DNA from: Otatea glauca
Taxonomy: Eukaryota > Streptophyta > Magnoliopsida > Poales > Poaceae
NCBI GenBank assembly: GCA_036346275.1
Contig: JAYEVK010000451.1
Span: 1-64,000 of the forward strand
Direction of reading: 5' to 3'
DNA: 64,000 nucleotides
Positions 10,430 to 21,908 of the stretch are shown here, piece by piece (the first letter of the stretch is position 1; the number at the start of each line of letters is the position of its first letter). Position numbers and translations under genes: made by a program. Under the pieces are notes generated by a model that ran no database searches, was not told the DNA's origin, and saw only the letters and a program-made list of their open reading frames with translations.

Positions 10430-11050
10430 TGGCTCTTGGCCAAGTGATACCCATATCCGACTGCTGTAGGATATAGCTCTGGTCTGACTTGGGACATATC
10501 ATATTCACGTGGCTCTTGGCCGAGTGATACCCATATTCGACTGCTGTAGGATATAGCTTAGGCTCAACTTGGAGCATATCAGGATTTTCTTGGCTCATGG
10601 CCGAGTGATACATATATCTGACTGGTGGAAGATATAGCTCTGGTCCGTCTTGGGATGTATCAAGGTTTATCCGAATGGTATCCGTACTCGTTTATTACGA
10701 CGCATAGCTTATCGACCCATCTTGGGGCATACCATTGGAACCGTGCCTTATCAGGCTCAACCCGTGATATATTATTCCGCCATGCGGTAACCAACTAGCG
10801 ACCTAACTTGGGGTATATCATAAGAAGATATTTTTAATTCAAACTAGAGGACACCCACATCTCGCTTAGTTCGATAGGTGGTTAAACATCCCATCGTGGG
10901 GAGCAACGTGTCCCAAATATGACTTAGTCAAACCATGACTGCCTCCGAATGTCAGGATGCTGGGCTAGCAAATCATTACGAAGCATAGAGCAGGGTTAGG
11001 TGTTCTACAATCTTTTTCCCGCCGATTCGGTGAAAACCTAAATTTTCCCC
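10430..11050. repeat. Tandem ~75-bp repeats of element B, right part, and spacer
   Basis: Continuation of the array broken by element D. Recognisable units start near 10430, 10508 and 10588, becoming degenerate to about 10830 (the GACTTGGGACATATC-like phrase recurs near 10715 and 10805). After that comes about 220 bp of unique spacer up to the antisense gene. No coding signal seen. Confidence 0.7.
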
Positions 11051-11202
11051 CTTTTAAGACTAAGCCGCGCATTGACCGATTGTTCATTCTTTCACCACGT
11101 GCTCCTGCCCCTTCTGCTTCCTTGTCTCTCCGACTTCTTCGCCGCTAGGGTTAACTGCTGCTGCGCTCACATTCTTTCGCTGTCGTTGATCTTTCCTCCG
11201 AA

Positions 11203-13883
11203 AATGTCTTCTCATTCTTCCAAAGACACCTCTTCACTGCCTTTGCCCCAAAGATTGGACCACCTCGATAACGACGAAAGAGCGGTTGCATTCCATGGCG
11301 GATGACGGGGTTCTTCTAGCCCTGACTTTGATTTCTGCACGACCGGCCGCAGGTGAATCCATCCCTACCCCTCGTTCCGAAGAAATTGTGGTTTTCGAAT
11401 CTTTCTTCCAACGCGGGCTGGGCCTTCCTGCCTGCGCTTTTCTTCGCGGTCTCCTTTTTTTCTATGGTATTGAATTGGTGAACTTGAATCCCAATTCTAT
11501 TATGCAAATCTCCCTCTTCATTCACCTCTGCTAGGCATTCTTGGGCATCCGCCCTCATTTCAATCTCTTTCGCCACTTTTACCTTTTAAAACCTTATCCC
11601 TCTAAGAGCGACCCCAAGGTAATTGGGGGAGCCGGATTCCAATTACGGGAAGGATTAAAGAAAAATTACTTTGCTATTCCCTTCAAATCTTCAAATAAAG
11701 GTCGCACCAGAATGGTTCTACCGTGCCAATCCCGATCCCGCTTCCCCTTTTGTCGGGCGCCGGCCTAAGGTGTCCCTTTCTTGGGTATCTGCTCCCAATG
11801 CTGGCGACATGGACCAGGTGCAGGATCTTTTGGCGCGGATTGAGAAATTAAAAGAAGACGGTCTCATGGGAGTTGGTCTAGCCCTCCATTTTGTCGTCAC
11901 GTACAACCGCTAAAAGAGCGAGTCCATCCGGGATATGAATTTGAAGGAGGGACGACACGACCGTGGAACCGCCTCAATCAGCGCCAAAGGAACAAGTATA
12001 TGCTCGTAGGCGATTTTTTCATCCCGAGCGTAGAGATGTCCATCGCCAGATGCCCGAAGTCCTTCACTACATCAAATCCTCCTCCTGAGGTAAGAAAGTT
12101 TAGCTGATAGACTCCCACATTCATCTCTGAATGACTTTTAACAGTTATAATACTCCTTTCCAGGATCGATTGGCTTACTTCAGTAATGCGCCTCTCCTAG
12201 AAATGCCTGTTCATAAGAGCGCTCACTGGAAGTGACCTGCGAGCTCCCAAGCCGGAGACCTGGCCACTAAGAAGGGGAAGAAAACAATTGTCAAGGACTC
12301 CCCGAAGCCTCGGCGCCCGACTGGTAGTCCCTAATCCAAGAACCACCAGCGCAAGCCCCGGTGACTTCAGTTCCCCTTCCGCATAAGCCCGTGGTCCTGC
12401 CGAGTCCAACTCCGAGTGACTCGAGCGCTCAGGAAGAGCCTAGGGTTCCAGATCGTAGCACCCCGACTGGTCCTTCCAGAAGTGGTTCTACCGCTTGCAA
12501 GAAACCCCCAATGAGAATAAAGAAGTTCGACAGGTTGGATGTCCTATCGACTCTTATTCGACGCATTTTGCCGGCTTATTCACCGATCATTCTTCTTATA
12601 GGAATCCTTCGTATGATGTTCCTGTCGAGACACCGTCCGGGGCCCTAAAGAAACTGAGTCCCAAGACGTACATGTCTTGGTTGAGGAGGCCTCACAATCT
12701 GCCTCGCCTGGGGACACAGGGGCGCCCTCTGAGCCATAGCTGCTTTCATCGACACCCCATGCTTCGGCATCGGGTCCTGCTGCTCAAGAGCCCGCCTCTC
12801 CGCCCATCCCCGAGGTTGAAGAGATCCCCTGAGATCCGCCGACTCTTGCTCGCCCTCAACTCATAATGCAAACCGCGTGGGTTGATGAGGAAGACAGCTT
12901 GAAGTCCCTTGGAGACTCGGAGGAGGAGAAAGAAAGGAATGACTTTTACAGTCATGCCGCCGCTTGTGCTCATTTGGCTCGAGTAATACTTTCACTACTC
13001 TTATCACCTTCTTGCTTGTGCCGGTTAGCATGTTGTCACCTTTCCTTGCGATGGTTACAGAAATTGGGAGAACGCTCTGCAAAGAAATCCGAATACCTCC
13101 AAAAGATGCTCCTGAAGGTCAGGACGCGCCAGGAATATCTAGTCGAATTGGAGCAGATCAAAGCTAAACATGCAGTCAAGCTGCAAATCTCCGGTCAGAG
13201 GTCCAAGCCCTGCTGGAGGAGAAGGAAACCCTGCGGCAGGAGAAGCTAGATGTTGTTGGCTCCCTTCGAGGTAGATATTTCCTGGACCATCCCGTGTTCT
13301 TGTTTAATCATCTGGTCTTTTGATCTCCTCATCTTTGTGTCAGTTCGAGATTCTACTATTGTAAAGCTCCAAGAGCAACTTAAGACCTCGGAGGTCTCCA
13401 AATTAAAATAGGACAAGGAGCTAGAAGGTACGCTCAGCAGCTTGGTCCTTCCTTGCCTTCATTGTCTTCTTGGTACTTCTTAATAATCTGTTTCGCTTGC
13501 AGACTACAAGTTCAAGACGCGGGCGCAATACGTTGCTTATAACGAGAAGGTCGAGGCCCTTGAAACGTCTTGTGCTAAGCTTCGCGAGGCCTCTGAGCCA
13601 TTGTTGCGGTTGCTTCATCCCAGAGGCGAGAGGCCGCTCGGCAGGGACCATGTTATCTCCCAACTGGAGGATGCCCCCCAAGGAGCTTAAGAGACTCTTG
13701 AAGGAAACGGCGATCAACGGTGCTAGCCAGGCTCTGGCGATCACCAAATCGCTTTATCCCCGAGTGGATCTTGAAGCCATTAAAGAGGGCTATACCTGCA
13801 ACGTGGATGAAGACCGGGCCGCCGAACTCTGGGAGGAAGTTAAGGATGCTTCTTCGGCTGTCGCAAAAACTTTGGACCTGTGA
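11203..13883 (+). pseudogene. Element B antisense gene, 'putative gypsy type transposon' (Transposase_28-like) protein
   Basis: Multi-exon gene on the strand opposite to element B gag-pol. The domain lies at 11286-11900: P-R-S-E-E-I-V-V-F-E (11371), then L-P-A-C-A-F-L-R-G-L-L-F-F-Y-G-I (11425-11475), then a hydrophobic segment ending F-I-H-L-C. It resembles the Pfam 'putative gypsy type transposon' family (PF04195), whose biochemical role is unknown and which is not a DDE transposase. GT-AG introns fit at 12090-12163, 12983-13060, 13271-13343 and 13428-13502 (73-78 bp each). The 3' exons encode a coiled coil. The stop at 13881 is followed at once by AATAAA. Damage: a frameshift between 11203 and 11300, TAG at 11532-11534, a frameshift near 11700. 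Its end faces the pol end (14175) across 290 bp. Confidence 0.75.
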
Positions 13884-14174
13884 ATAAAATATTTGAAAGT
13901 GTTTCCTTGACCTTGCATTTTTCTTTAAACATGCTGCTATGCTTGATGAGACCATCCGAGTAGTTTTGACATCTTAAATATCATGTTCGACTAGTTCAGC
14001 CCCCAGGCTCTGAGGCATTGTACATGACGCATGTCTCAGAGTCTTAAAATTCGTAGGAGGAAAGCACTCAGACGCATAATTTTTGAGAAGATTAAACGAG
14101 AACAACTTTAAGAGCAAACATTCATTCATAAAGAAGCAATTGAATTACAAAGTTCATGTGAAAAAATGACGTAG

Positions 14175-15632
14175 CTATTCTATGTTCCAGGTGTTGTTGA
14201 CAATTGTGCCGTCTTCACGCTTGAGCTTACAAGCCCTAGGATGCATCACCTCATCGATGATGTAAGGGCCCTCCCAGCTTGGGGATGAGAGCTTACGCTC
14301 GCGTTTCTGATTCTTTCTAAGGACCAGATCTCCTTTGCAGAATGCGCGGCTCCTTACATTGCGATCGTGATAGCGACGTAAGCCCTAAAGGTACTTTGCC
14401 GACTGAATTGTTGCGACATCCCTGGCTTCTTCCAGTCGGTCGAGGTCTTCTAGCTGGCTTTCTTCCGAAGCGATCTCTTCATAGCTCCGAACCCCGCGGG
14501 GATCTGAATTCTAACTCGGTGGGGAGGACCGCCTCTAAGCCATACACCAGGAAGAAAGGTGACTGCCCGGTTGCTCTGCTGGGGGTGGTTCACAGCCCCT
14601 AGAGTACCGAAGGCAATTCTTTGACCCATCGAGTGGCGTATGGTTTGAGACGATAAAAAATCCTTGCCTTTAGGCCTTGTAAAACCATGCTGTTGGCTCG
14701 TTCGACCTGCCCATTACTTCGGGGGTGTGCTATTGACGCGAAGTAAATTTTATGCCGAGTTCACCGCACCAGTCTTGAAATATGCCACCTCTGAATTGGG
14801 TGCCATTATCCGTGATGATTCGGTTCGGTACACCGAATCTAACCACGATTTCGTGGAAGAATTCTTTGGCCTTTGCGGCTGTGATTGTGGCGACTGGCTT
14901 GGCCTCAATCCATTTGGTGAATTTATCAACGGCCACGAAGAGATGAGTATAACCACCTTGAGCCTTTTTCAAAGGTCCCACCATGTCGAGCCCCCAGACC
15001 ACAAATGGCCAGGTGATTGGGATGGTCTGTAGTTCCTGTGCCGGTTTGTTCACTTGTCGCGCAAAGAATTGACTTCCTTCGCATGTCTGGATGATGTCTT
15101 CTGCATCAGTGACAGCAGTCAGCCAGAAAAATCCCTGACGATAAACCTTACCGACTAGGGTTGTTGACGCCGCGTGATTCCCACAAATTCTCGAGTGGAT
15201 TTCTTTGAGAAGATCTCTTCCTTCTTGTTCTGATATGCACCGTCGTAGTACGCCAGAGGAGCTCTTGCGATAGAGTTCTTCCATGATTACCACGTAGCTC
15301 TTGCTTCGGCGCATTATTCGCTCGGCCTGCATGCGGTCTTTGGGTAGCTCGTCCTTCGTCAGATAGTCCAGATACGGAGCTGTCCAATCGGGGGTAATGA
15401 TCAGGACTTCTTCCTCTACGTTCTTCTCCACTGGGATGTCCGACTTTGACCGAGTGCTTATTGTGGGCTTATGAATTTCTTCGACGAATACTCCTACGGG
15501 CACTGTGTTCCGGCCGGATCCCATTTTTTCTAGCTCATTGGCCGCTTCATTGTCCCGACGGAGCACATGAACAAGTTCCAAACCGTCAAAATTGCCTTCT
15601 AGCTTGCGTACCTCCTGGCAATAGACAATCAT
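14175..15632 (-). pseudogene. Element B integrase and end of second RNase H
   Basis: Minus-strand pol terminus. It begins with the tail of the archaeal-type RNase H (L-V-H-V-L-R-R-D-N-E-A-A-N-E-L, near 15555), then the zinc region (H-S-R-I-C-G-N-H, near 15195), in which one cysteine of the second pair is Ser (C-E-G-S). Core motifs are G-L-D-M-V-G-P (near 14990) and I-T-D-N-G-T-Q-F (near 14810). A one-base shift near 14745 moves the catalytic glutamate region (H-P-R-S-N-G-Q-V-E-R-A-N type) into another frame. The C-terminal domain ends at the stop 14175-14177. Dead by frameshift, and the missing cysteine would also impair zinc binding. Confidence 0.88.
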
Positions 15633-15639
15633 GTTGTCT

Positions 15640-16493
15640 TCGATGCAGGATCATTATTTTTGCACCTGATTGACCACGAGCATTGAATCTCCGTAAACCG
15701 TCAAACATTAGATGCCGAGTGATATGGTGATACGGAGCCCATGGATGAGTGCCTCGTACTCAGCGGCGTTGTTCGACGCGGGAAAAAGTATTTAAAGAAC
15801 GTACCTTAGCTGCTCTCCACTTCGTGATATGAGCACTATACCAGCCCCCGCGCCGCTGAGCATGAGGGAACCATCGAAGTACATCGTCCAATACTCGAGT
15901 TCCTTGACGACCACCGGGTTTTGAAGTTCTGTCCACTCGGCAGTAAAGTCGGCGAGCGCTTGAGACTTGATGGCTGTGCGAGGCTTGAATAGGGTATCAA
16001 AAGCTCCAAGCTCGACTGCCCACTTTGCAATTCTCCCAGTGCCCATTGATGGCTGTGCGAGGCTTGAAAGGAAGTGACCACCGAAACAGTATGCTCTTGG
16101 AAGTAGTGCTTGAGTTTTCGAGATGTAAGAAGTACGGCGTATAATAATTTTTGCACTTGTGGATACCGCACCTTAGATTCACTCAGGACCTCGTTGATGA
16201 AATAGACCGAGTGTTGGATCTTCTGCATGTGACTTGGCTCCTCCCTTTCTACGATGATTGCAGCGCTGACTATGCGAGTCGTTGCCACGATGTAAAGTAG
16301 CAGAGGTTCCCCTGGCATCGATGAAACTAAGACCGGGGGTGTTGTTAAGAAGGTCTTCAAATCTTCAAACGCTTGCTGTGCCTCAGGCGTCCAATGGAAC
16401 TTGTCCTGCTTCTTGAGGAGTTTAAAGAATGGCATACCTCGTGATACCGACCGGAAATAAACTCGCCGAGTGCGCCATGCACCCTGTAAGCTT
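15640..16493 (-). pseudogene. Element B RNase H pair
   Basis: Retroviral-type RNase H at 16435 down to about 16050 (F-H-W-T-P-E-A-Q-Q-A-F-E-D-L start, L-Y-I-V-A-T-T, then V-Y-F-I-N-E-V-L-S), followed by an archaeal-type RNase H with W-T-M-Y-F-D-G-S (about 15885) and the following Gly-rich strand. A short tandem duplication of the L-F-K-P-R-T-A-I-K/N segment (15970-16070) disrupts the junction between them. The two consecutive RNase H domains place B in the Tat lineage. Confidence 0.85.
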
Positions 16494-16771
16494 CTAGACG
16501 TCCTTTTGGCAAGTCAGCAGTTCCATATTTGATATGGCCTTGCTCTTTTCTGGGTTGGCTTCAATGCCTCGTTGGGATACGATGAACCCGAGCAGTTTTC
16601 CCGAAGACACTCCGAAAACACACTTCTCGGGATTAGGCCTCATGCTAAAAGTCCTTAGACTTTCGAACGTCTCGGTTAGGTCGGCGATAAGGTCCTTCCT
16701 CTGCCGAGTCTTTACCATGACATCGTCCACATATGCCTCTACATTGCGTTTGAGTTGGGCGTGAAAACACC
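16494..16771 (-). pseudogene. Element B reverse transcriptase, C-terminal part
   Basis: Second half of the RT, separated from its first half (21909-22450) by CACTA element G. The catalytic Y-V-D-D-V-M box is at about 16715-16735, followed by K-T-R-Q-R-K-D-L and the thumb region C-V-F-G-V...L-L-G-F-I-V. The target triplet ACC is at 16769-16771 and again at 21909-21911. Confidence 0.9.
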
Positions 16772-16795
16772 CACTACAAGAAACAGAGAAAAATT

Positions 16796-17062
16796 CGTGG
16801 GCAAAAAAAAACCCACGAATTTATTTATTTAAATTCGTCGGTTTCTATAAAACCCACGTTTTTAATTAAATTCGTGGGCCACAATAAAACCCACGAATTT
16901 ATTTATTTAAATTGTGGCTCAAATAACACCCACGAATTTATTTATTTAAATTGCAGTTATAATACACCCACGAATTTGCTCATTTAAATTGTGGCTACCA
17001 ATTACCCATGAATTTACTCATTTAAATTGTGTGCCACCACATCCCCACGAATTTAACTGAAC
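16796..17062. repeat. Left subterminal repeats of element G
   Basis: About seven copies of the CCCACGAATTT motif or variants, alternating with AAATTCGTGGG and with AAATTGTGGCT, spaced about 30-45 bp. Such clustered 10-12 bp motifs in the outer 250-300 bp are the binding sites for the CACTA-encoded accessory protein in known En/Spm elements. That assignment here is by analogy. Confidence 0.8.
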
Positions 17063-17400
17063 TAAAAAGGCTCTTCGCACGCGCCACGCCGCTTTCTCCC
17101 GCCCACGCGCGCCGCCGCCGCGCCGCCCGCCTCGCCTCGCACGCCACCGCGGCCGCCGCTCTCGCGCCTGCGGCCCGCGCGCCCGCCGCCCACTCGGCCG
17201 CCCGAGCCGCCCGGCCGCCGCCCCGCCGCCATCGCCCCGCCCGCCGCCCGAGATGTCGCCGGCCGGCGGCTCGCCACGCCGCCCACCGTGGACGCCGGGT
17301 CGTCCCTGGCCCGCCCACTCCATGGAGCTCTCCGTCCGATGCCTCGGTGGTGGCGCTGATTGGGGATTGACTTGTCGAAATCTCACTACTTCCTTGTATT
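17063..17400 (+). other. GC-rich island in element G
   Basis: Strongly GC-rich, CpG-rich segment just inside the left subterminal repeats. Alanine/arginine/proline-rich frames are open on both strands, as expected of high GC rather than coding. The position fits a promoter/first-exon region of a CACTA accessory gene or of a captured host fragment. I cannot tell which. Confidence 0.4.
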
Positions 17401-20400
17401 GCTTGGATTATTGACGCGCATTGCTTGATCGTGGAGAGCCGCTGTTTGCAGCAGGAGCGAGGAGTACAAGCTTCGCTTCTACCGCCACCCGATGAGGTAA
17501 TTCGCGTGGGCGATTCAAGTAGTTGTCGGGCCGCTTTCTTCGATCTAATTGTTGACTTTGGACCGTGATGCGCCATTCGAAGAAATTTGGGTACGCAAGT
17601 GGTGGAGGTGGGGTGAGAGGATTCGATTTTTGTGGACTTTGACTACTTGAGCGGTGGTCGCTTTCCCCGATAAACCACACCAGACTAATTCGCCGCTTAT
17701 GTTAGATTTGGAGTACGGCAACATTGTGTGTGCCAATTTGGTTTCGCGATAGAATGTGCAAAGTGGTGTTGATGGTTGAATTATGAATGAATTTTGAGGA
17801 AGCTTGCCATAATCGTGTCGATTTTCCGTGTATTTGCTTGGATTCGATAGCCAATTGGTAGTTTCATGTGCTCTTTATGGCTTAATTTGGTTGATGATTG
17901 ATTGAGCAGCAGTTTGATAAGTGGATTTTGAGTGATTCTACTTGTTAGGTAAAACAGATGATCTATCCAAAGATGTCCTATCACGATAACATGCCAAGTT
18001 CAGATTTTGATTGAAGAGTAATTCCATGAATTATTTATAGGTTGGCCCTGATTTGATATTTTGGATTATCGCTTCCATTTGAATATAGCATATTCTAATT
18101 TTCAAGTATGCTTCGATGGTATTATTTCATGTTCACAAGTGATCATGCATCATATTATTTGTCATTGAGTTTTGAATGCTAACTAGTTATATGGTACATT
18201 GCGTGTTCTTGTGCAAGATTTTAATCATGCATTCCAAGAAAATATTCTTCTTCGTGTAGTTCTTTTGACATCATTCTCGTGTTATTTCTAGTAACTTTCT
18301 AAAACACGTGTTACTTCCATCGTGATTCCATGGGAATATTTATATTCATGCGTATTTAGTGCAAATTTGAGGTCCGCCATGAGATCTATCATTTACAAAG
18401 CTAACAATAAACTATATCTCAAATGAATTCAATCAATATAATATGCATGACATGCATGTGAGCGTCTAACTATGTTGGTCTAGATTTATCTCTGTTTGAA
18501 TATGCATGTATTAATTTGAGACATGTACACCCACCAAATTCAACTAAAGCTTGTGCCTTTGATATATAAAAACATGCATGTACATACGTAAAGGCTTAAC
18601 GTGAAATTTAATCCATCAAAATTTAATGTTGCATGGGGAATTCCCCTGTTAATATGGCAATTTGTAGCCTTCTCATACAACTAGAGAATTTCCTGAGTAT
18701 TTTTTATAGTTATTATATAGATCGATTAGTATGTACCTGAAAAGTTGAGAAAAGGCTATACCTTGTTGCAACTAAAGGTGCTGATGTCCATTCACTATCC
18801 TTGTTGTCTGACATGTGTTCTTTCATTTCTTCATTTGAAACTACTGCATTATTAAACAATTTAGTTTCACTAATGCTTTTAGCTAGTGCCCTGTTCCTCA
18901 AAATCCACTAGGTTGTTTGATAACTGCGGACTGTATAATTAGATTGTAAGCTTAGTCATATCATTTTGCAGAGAAAATAGCTTAGTTATTCCATTTAGCA
19001 GGAAATAAATATAGTTTTCTGATTCTAACAAATATATATTATTATGCAGGGGCATATATATTTATTTCTACACCATATATGCTTCTACTCTAACATTTTC
19101 GGATATGAGACGAAGGTAATAAATGATATAAAGAGTTTATCATCATTTGTACTGTTTTATACTTTTATCTTGCTTAGTTGCACTTCTTCTAGTAGTAGAT
19201 AACCAATTAATTTATAGACTAAATAAATATTGTCCAAGGCATAAAGGATTTTGGTGATGCCATTGCTTCATTGTTGCTTTATATCATTTAACACGTTTTA
19301 TTCCACTAAATTCATGTAAAGAAACATTGGAAGGTTTGCTTGAGAAATCTGTTGGGACCATGTTGTCTAAATTAGTCTTTCGCTCTCTGTGTCTTGAAAT
19401 TTTTGCAAGGTTGTGTGCCAATATAAACAAGATTTGCACTCTACTCGCTTTATCTTTTAGTGTTCAGAATAGGCTAAACGATTAGCATCTAGAAAGTCAC
19501 ATAAGCATAATTATAAACTCGTTAATCTGCTTGAAGCCTAAACTAATGGTGGTTTCGACTTGTACTTTCCATTTTCTTTGTAGCCATTATAATTAAATGT
19601 CTAAATTTTGGTAGTGCTGATAGTGGTGATTCGCATATAAGTATTTCCAAAAGGTTTTCAAAAGTGCCGAGAATGGAGTCAAGACAACTCTCAAGACTTA
19701 ACCCATTCACTGGGGCCATTTGATGATGATGCTCTTAATGGTTTGTTTGGATCATCTTTGTCTTTTTATATCATTAATTCTTTTGTTAGGGTTTTCTTGC
19801 ATGACTATTTTGCTAATTGGCCTTCACACCTTTTTCCCAAAGACTAATCTTATACTTTGATCACGAGTCAAGTTTGTGTTTGCTGTGTTTCATTTATCTT
19901 ATAGTGCTATTAAGTATTAACATAACTATACTCGCTAACGCCCTAATAACAGTGCCCGTGGAAGTTCTCTTTAATGTGTTAATCTCGATGGTGCTTTTGG
20001 CTTTTGGATGATTTCCACAAAAGTGTGGTGACAAAGGTTAATACCTGTTTATTTTCACCTTTCAATTAACACCTTTGATCAATAGTATATTCTTCTAAGA
20101 CCTAGATGACCGCAGAATTCCGTTGTTCCCCATGGTGTTTGGATGATCAAGGAGGACTTGTAAGGGATGTCTCATTTGTGCATCCAATTAAAATTTATCT
20201 TGGTATGTCGAGCTCTCGCCACCGACTCACCGCTTGACCTAATGCAATAATTGGTGTTGAATGTGTTGTTGTGTTCCATTAATTGTTTTACTTTTCATAA
20301 TATTGATTGTTTATCCTTGTAGAATGCTTTATATTTGTACTTTGTATATTGAACTCTTAAAATGACTACCAAAACTCTTAATTGCTTCTTTGAACTATTT

Positions 20401-20777
20401 TCACTGTTTGTTATCTTTTGAATACTCAGTGATGCAATTAGGGTCTTTGGAAGTTGAGTTAAATAATTTTAGTTGTAATCTTGGCCTTGAACTAGATGGT
20501 TAACTTCTGTTAATACTAGAGAGTATTACTTTGATGCTTCATTTAATATGAGATTGATGTTCATATGATTATTATAGCATATCTTGACTAGCTCGTAGGT
20601 GCAGTTCTTATATATAGTATCTATTCTTGTTTAGCTTGACCTGTCATATTGATATTCTCATATTGTGTCTTGGTTGAATAGTACTATTGATATTCTCATA
20701 TTGATATTCATGTTAATCAGCATAATGTTACTTGTAACACAACCTAAGTTAATCTTGAACTTACGGTGTTTCTAGGT
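17401..20777. other. AT-rich interior of element G, no gene seen
   Basis: About 3.4 kb of AT-rich sequence lacking long open frames or recognisable domains on either strand. It looks intronic or decayed. Confidence 0.5.
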
Positions 20778-20930
20778 CACGCTCCAAAGACGCCTAATGA
20801 CGACATCATAGAAGACATCTTCAACAATACGACGGTGGTGGTAGCGCCCACAACTCCAACAACCCCGAGGCATGAATTCCATTGTGAGCTCGATTGGTGT
20901 ATAATCATTGTACTTTATAACTTGTTGTGA
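20778..20930 (+). pseudogene. Possible terminal exon in element G
   Basis: 51-codon open stretch after a plausible acceptor (TTTCTAG, AG at 20774-20775), opening H-A-P-K-T-P-N-D-D-I-I-E-D-I-F and containing a Thr/Pro-rich run, ending at TGA 20928-20930. The position just upstream of the right subterminal repeats matches the end of a CACTA-encoded gene. No family recognised. It may be a remnant or chance. Confidence 0.25.
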
Positions 20931-21444
20931 TGGATACATTGTGATCGACTTATTGTGATGGACTTATTGTAATGGAATGTGGATTGTATCTATTGCGGTT
21001 GTAATGTGTTGTACGTCATTGCGTAGTTTACAAATTGCCGTTGGATGTGTGATTGGATTATCTAAGGATCTGCTAGAATGTCTCCTTCGGTTTGAGAGAT
21101 TGATATATATATTATAATCGCAAATGTTTTTTTGTCTCACGAGCGGATGTCCTATTTACTAGAGAGGTCATGCTAAATTTTGTACATTTTGAGACTTAGT
21201 TTTGCCGGTTTTGAAGAGTTAAAAGGTTGGTTTCAGATTTTAGTAGAGGTAATAGGTTTGGTGTCTCGCTTGTTAATTCTTCGCTCGCTTGAACTTCATT
21301 GTGGAGTTTGTTCTTTGTGTTAGTGTTTCGATCGATTTGAACAAAATAGATGATCCTTCTTATTTATTCTTTGCTTAGCAATTTTTAGTTTCAATTTTCT
21401 TTTTGCCTTTTCTTTTCTTCTTTAGTTGTTATATGTATTGAGTG

Positions 21445-21510
21445 CGATGCATATATATATAAATATATATACATTTGGGTATATATGGATATATATATAT
21501 ATATCTTTTT
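21445..21510. repeat. AT dinucleotide-rich low-complexity tract
   Basis: Interrupted (AT)n runs inside element G just before its right subterminal repeats. Confidence 0.8.
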
Positions 21511-21534
21511 TTGTAAAATTGACTGATAAATTTG

Positions 21535-21890
21535 TGAGCCATTCAAAACCCACGAATTTATCTGGCTGCTCCAGATAAATTCGTGGGTCTATTAACCCAC
21601 GAATTTAACAAATTAAATTCGTGGGTTTAATAAACCCACAAAAAACCCACGAATTTAATCTGTTAAATTCATGGGTTTATTAAACCCACGAATTTAACTC
21701 AAATTCCCAATTAAATTCGTGGGCTTGGCAGAAACCCATGAATTTTAGTTAAATTCGTGGGTACCCATGAATTTAATTGATTAATTTCATCGAGTTAAAT
21801 TCGTGAACTAAATTCGACGGTTTGCTCACGAATTTAAATTAAATTCGAGGGTTTTGGCCTAAATTCGTGGGTTTTTGGCCCACGATTTTT
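21535..21890. repeat. Right subterminal repeats of element G
   Basis: A dozen or so copies of AAATTCGTGGGT / ACCCACGAATTT, frequently as back-to-back inverted pairs that form short palindromes. They mirror the left array but are denser. Confidence 0.85.
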
Positions 21891-21908
21891 TCCCTGTTGC
21901 TTGTAGTG

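Larger units (their letters stand above)
16772..21908. mobile_element. Element G: CACTA transposon without recognisable transposase
   Basis: 5137 bp flanked by the 3-bp duplication ACC (16769-16771, 21909-21911), inserted in the RT of element B. Ends are CACTACAAGAAACAGAG on the left and, inverted, CACTACAAGCAACAGGG on the right. Both subterminal regions carry many copies of CCCACGAATTT / AAATTCGTGGG. The interior has a GC-rich island at 17070-17350 and then AT-rich DNA without long open frames. A possible terminal exon is at 20778-20930. No TNP2 (transposase) homology is visible, so I call it non-autonomous, mobilised in trans by a relative with the same ends. Transcription orientation is probably plus if the GC island is a promoter. 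Confidence 0.93.

Noticed and set aside
11286..11768. Possible true transposase because of the family name 'putative gypsy type transposon'
   Set aside because: No DDE/DDD catalytic pattern, zinc finger or terminal inverted repeats. It is an antisense passenger gene of a retrotransposon.
17018..17576. Overlapping long frames on both strands (Ala/Arg/Pro/Gly-rich) in element G
   Set aside because: They overlap on both strands in extremely GC-rich DNA, are low complexity and show no domain. Open frames are expected here by composition.
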